From assembly GCA_964552195.1 (NCBI GenBank), contig CAZKFM010000002.1:124001-188000 (forward strand): 64,000 bases of DNA, written 5' to 3'. Source of the stretch: CAZKAP01 sp964552195 (GTDB lineage Bacteria > Bacteroidota > Bacteroidia > Flavobacteriales > Flavobacteriaceae). Made by a program: the position numbers and the translations under genes. Below are positions 62,567 through 64,000 of this stretch, piece by piece. Below the pieces are notes generated by a model. It did not search any database. It was not told the DNA's origin and saw only the letters and a list, made by a program, of their open reading frames with translations. How positions within the stretch are numbered: the first letter of the stretch is position 1; every line of letters begins with the position of its first letter.

Positions 62567-62592
62567 ACACCACAATTTAATTAACTAAGAAA

Positions 62593-63102
62593 ATGAAACA
62601 GCTAGGTAAATTATTTATGGCACTTTGTGTGGGATTGCTGTCCTTCACCGGCCTGCAAGCTCAGGATAAAGTCGCCCACATCAACGTTCAGCAACTGCTG
62701 GCCGATATGCCGGAAATGAAGGCCGCCCAGGCCGAATTAAAGAAACTCCAGGACGTCTATCGGGCAGATATCGAGAGTTCCATGACCGAACTCAAGAATA
62801 AATACGCACTCTACCAGCAGGAGGCTGCCAGCAAGACGGCTGATGAGAACAAGCGCCGAGTCGATGAGTTGGCAGGTTTCGAACGCCAAATCTCTCAGGC
62901 CGAACAAACAGCGATGCAGGAAATGCAAAAGAAACAAACAGAACTTTTCAAGCCGATATCAGAGAAAGCTAAGGCGGCCATCGAAAAGGTTGCGGCCGAG
63001 CAGGGTTTCCTATATGTAATGGACTCCAGCCCAGGTCTCGGGCTGATCGTTGCCAAGGGTAAGGACCTGCTGCCAGAGGTGAAGAAGGAACTGGGTTTCT
63101 AA
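62593..63102 (+). CDS. OmpH/Skp-family periplasmic chaperone
   Basis: A 169-residue canonical Skp-like protein. A signal peptide ends near LQAQDK; VAHINVQQLLADMPEMKAAQAELK begins the domain, a helical coiled-coil arm follows (TELKNKYALYQQEAASK ... EMQKKQTELF), and it ends with GFLYVMDSSPGLGLIVAKGKDLLP. It likely cooperates with BamA as a carrier of outer-membrane proteins. It is 26 bp after the long OmpH gene. Confidence 0.9.
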   Translation: MKQLGKLFMALCVGLLSFTGLQAQDKVAHINVQQLLADMPEMKAAQAELKKLQDVYRADIESSMTELKNKYALYQQEAASKTADENKRRVDELAGFERQISQAEQTAMQEMQKKQTELFKPISEKAKAAIEKVAAEQGFLYVMDSSPGLGLIVAKGKDLLPEVKKELGF

Positions 63103-63131
63103 GCCCTTCTCATCACAGCATAAATTAAATT

Positions 63132-63157
63132 CGCCTGGATCTCCGGGCGTTTTTTTT
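63132..63157 (+). terminator. Rho-independent terminator
   Basis: A 7-bp GC-rich stem (63132-63138 and 63143-63149 with a T-G pair) and a 4-nt loop, followed by eight T. It ends the bamA-ompH unit 30 bp after the last stop. Confidence 0.85.
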
Positions 63158-63159
63158 AC

Positions 63160-64000
63160 GTGAATACACCTGTAGGCATATTGGATTCGGGTATAGGCGG
63201 TCTGACCATTTGGTCCGCGATTAGGAATGCCCTGCCCGATGAGTCCTTCGCTTATTTCTCGGATGGGGCCTACGCACCGTATGGGGATAAATCTCCCGAA
63301 TTTATAGCCGAGCGATCGGAGCGGGTAGTGGAGATGCTCCTGGATTGGAATATAAAGCTATGTGTGGTGGCTTGCAATACGGCTACCACGAATGCCATAG
63401 ATCATCTCAGAAGCCGATTTAACCTGCCCTTTGTGGGAGTGGAACCCGCGATCAAACCGGCAGCAAGGCAGAGTCTAAGGGGTAAGATCGGTGTACTTGC
63501 GACGGCAGGTACCCTGAGCAGTCCTTTGTATCAGGAAACGGCGCGCCGGTTTGCCTCTGAAGTCGAGGTAGTAACCGTTGTCGGTGCCGGTCTTGTAGAG
63601 CACATGGAGCGCAAGCCCTGGGACGACCCGGATCTGCTCCGTCTCCTGGACAGGTATATGGAGCCTTTTCGCAAGGCCCGAATAGACATACTCGTACTCG
63701 GATGTACGCACTATCCGTTTTTGGAGAAAGCCATACGTGAGCTCTTTCCCTATGAGATCACCATACTGGATTCTTCGGATGCGGTAGCCCGGCGCACAAA
63801 AGAACTGCTAAGGGCAGACGGGCTGTGCAGGAGTGAGGAGGAAGTACCTGGGATTCCCGGCCTTGTGGACGGGAATGAAATTCGGCAATGGTTAATGAAA
63901 AAAGAATTGCAGGCTCTGGTGCCAGCAGGAGAAAGGCCGGTACCCGGAATCTTCCTCAGTAGCGGGCCTGTCCCTACGATAACCAGGGCACTGAACTATC
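63160..64000 (+). CDS. murI: Glutamate racemase, 3' end cut by window
   Basis: About 280 residues are visible, open at the window end. The start is a GTG at 63160, directly after the terminator. The N-terminus reads VGILDSGIGGLTIW. The two catalytic cysteines appear in VVACNTATTNA and in VLGCTHYPFLE. MurI makes D-glutamate for peptidoglycan. Family members are about 260-270 residues, so only a short end should be missing. Confidence 0.95.
   Translation, partial: MNTPVGILDSGIGGLTIWSAIRNALPDESFAYFSDGAYAPYGDKSPEFIAERSERVVEMLLDWNIKLCVVACNTATTNAIDHLRSRFNLPFVGVEPAIKPAARQSLRGKIGVLATAGTLSSPLYQETARRFASEVEVVTVVGAGLVEHMERKPWDDPDLLRLLDRYMEPFRKARIDILVLGCTHYPFLEKAIRELFPYEITILDSSDAVARRTKELLRADGLCRSEEEVPGIPGLVDGNEIRQWLMKKELQALVPAGERPVPGIFLSSGPVPTITRALNY

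Noticed and set aside
1..64000. CRISPR array, phage, transposon or toxin-antitoxin system
   Set aside because: No regular repeat-spacer array, transposase, integrase or typical small gene pair was seen; the holin-fold gene belongs to a common chromosomal family.

Overview
The window looks like chromosomal DNA of a member of the Bacteroidota, most likely a marine Flavobacteriaceae of roughly balanced GC. The grounds are gene content and layout: a tig-clpP-clpX block, a pdxJ-esterase pair next to a CBS protein-nadK-DUF6089-uppS-bamA-ompH-ompH-murI run, an HPPK/deoxynucleoside kinase fusion, a GTP-type PEP carboxykinase, and many small lipoproteins. Few genes have a Shine-Dalgarno sequence, and several are preceded by a TAnnTTTG element, the -7 promoter motif of this phylum. 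No plasmid, phage or insertion sequence backbone was seen.

Layout. 1-9.9 kb: SlyD-like FKBP, an EF-G paralogue, a secreted unknown protein, an alpha/beta hydrolase, an RNA-methylase-like protein, an MFS exporter, a lipoprotein amidase and a META-domain lipoprotein. 10-12.6 kb: a two-gene molybdenum hydroxylase (IorAB type). 12.6-17.8 kb: small membrane proteins, an HD-domain protein and a lipoprotein M23 peptidase. Two genes in this stretch are interrupted: a TMEM175-like channel (in-frame TAG plus a probable 4-bp duplication) and a DUF4386 membrane protein (in-frame TAA and TAG). 17.8-24.1 kb: an X-Pro-dipeptidyl-peptidase-like hydrolase, tRNA 2-selenouridine synthase with SelD, and membrane proteins of unknown function.

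24.1-30.1 kb is the most distinctive part: a complete curli-type amyloid secretion operon in the order csgA-like, csgB-like, csgE, csgF, csgG, then a propeller lipoprotein. CsgE carries an extra N-terminal beta domain. CsgG carries a C-terminal beta-barrel-like extension. The last gene is an unrecognised lipoprotein with a carboxypeptidase-regulatory-like domain, a fibronectin-like domain and a beta-propeller. A strong hairpin separates the two amyloid subunit genes, and a paired direct repeat lies upstream of the operon.

30-41 kb: an aldose-epimerase-like protein, a hydroxylaminobenzene-mutase-like protein, PEPCK, a lipoprotein esterase, a Crp/Fnr regulator, tRNA-Leu(UAA) and tRNA-Gly(GCC) with a duplicated tRNA 3' end plus terminator, MutS, a TrmH-family methylase and the folK-dNK fusion. 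41-52 kb: SppA, a queuosine-precursor transporter, an AsmA-like protein, DUF2797, a GH3-family enzyme, and ClpX/ClpP/trigger factor. 52-64 kb: a holin-fold membrane protein, an SGNH lipoprotein, a YbfF-like esterase, PdxJ, then the nadK-uppS-bamA-ompH-murI envelope-biogenesis run, with murI cut by the window end.

All assignments come from reading the sequence and from remembered family features; no database search was run.
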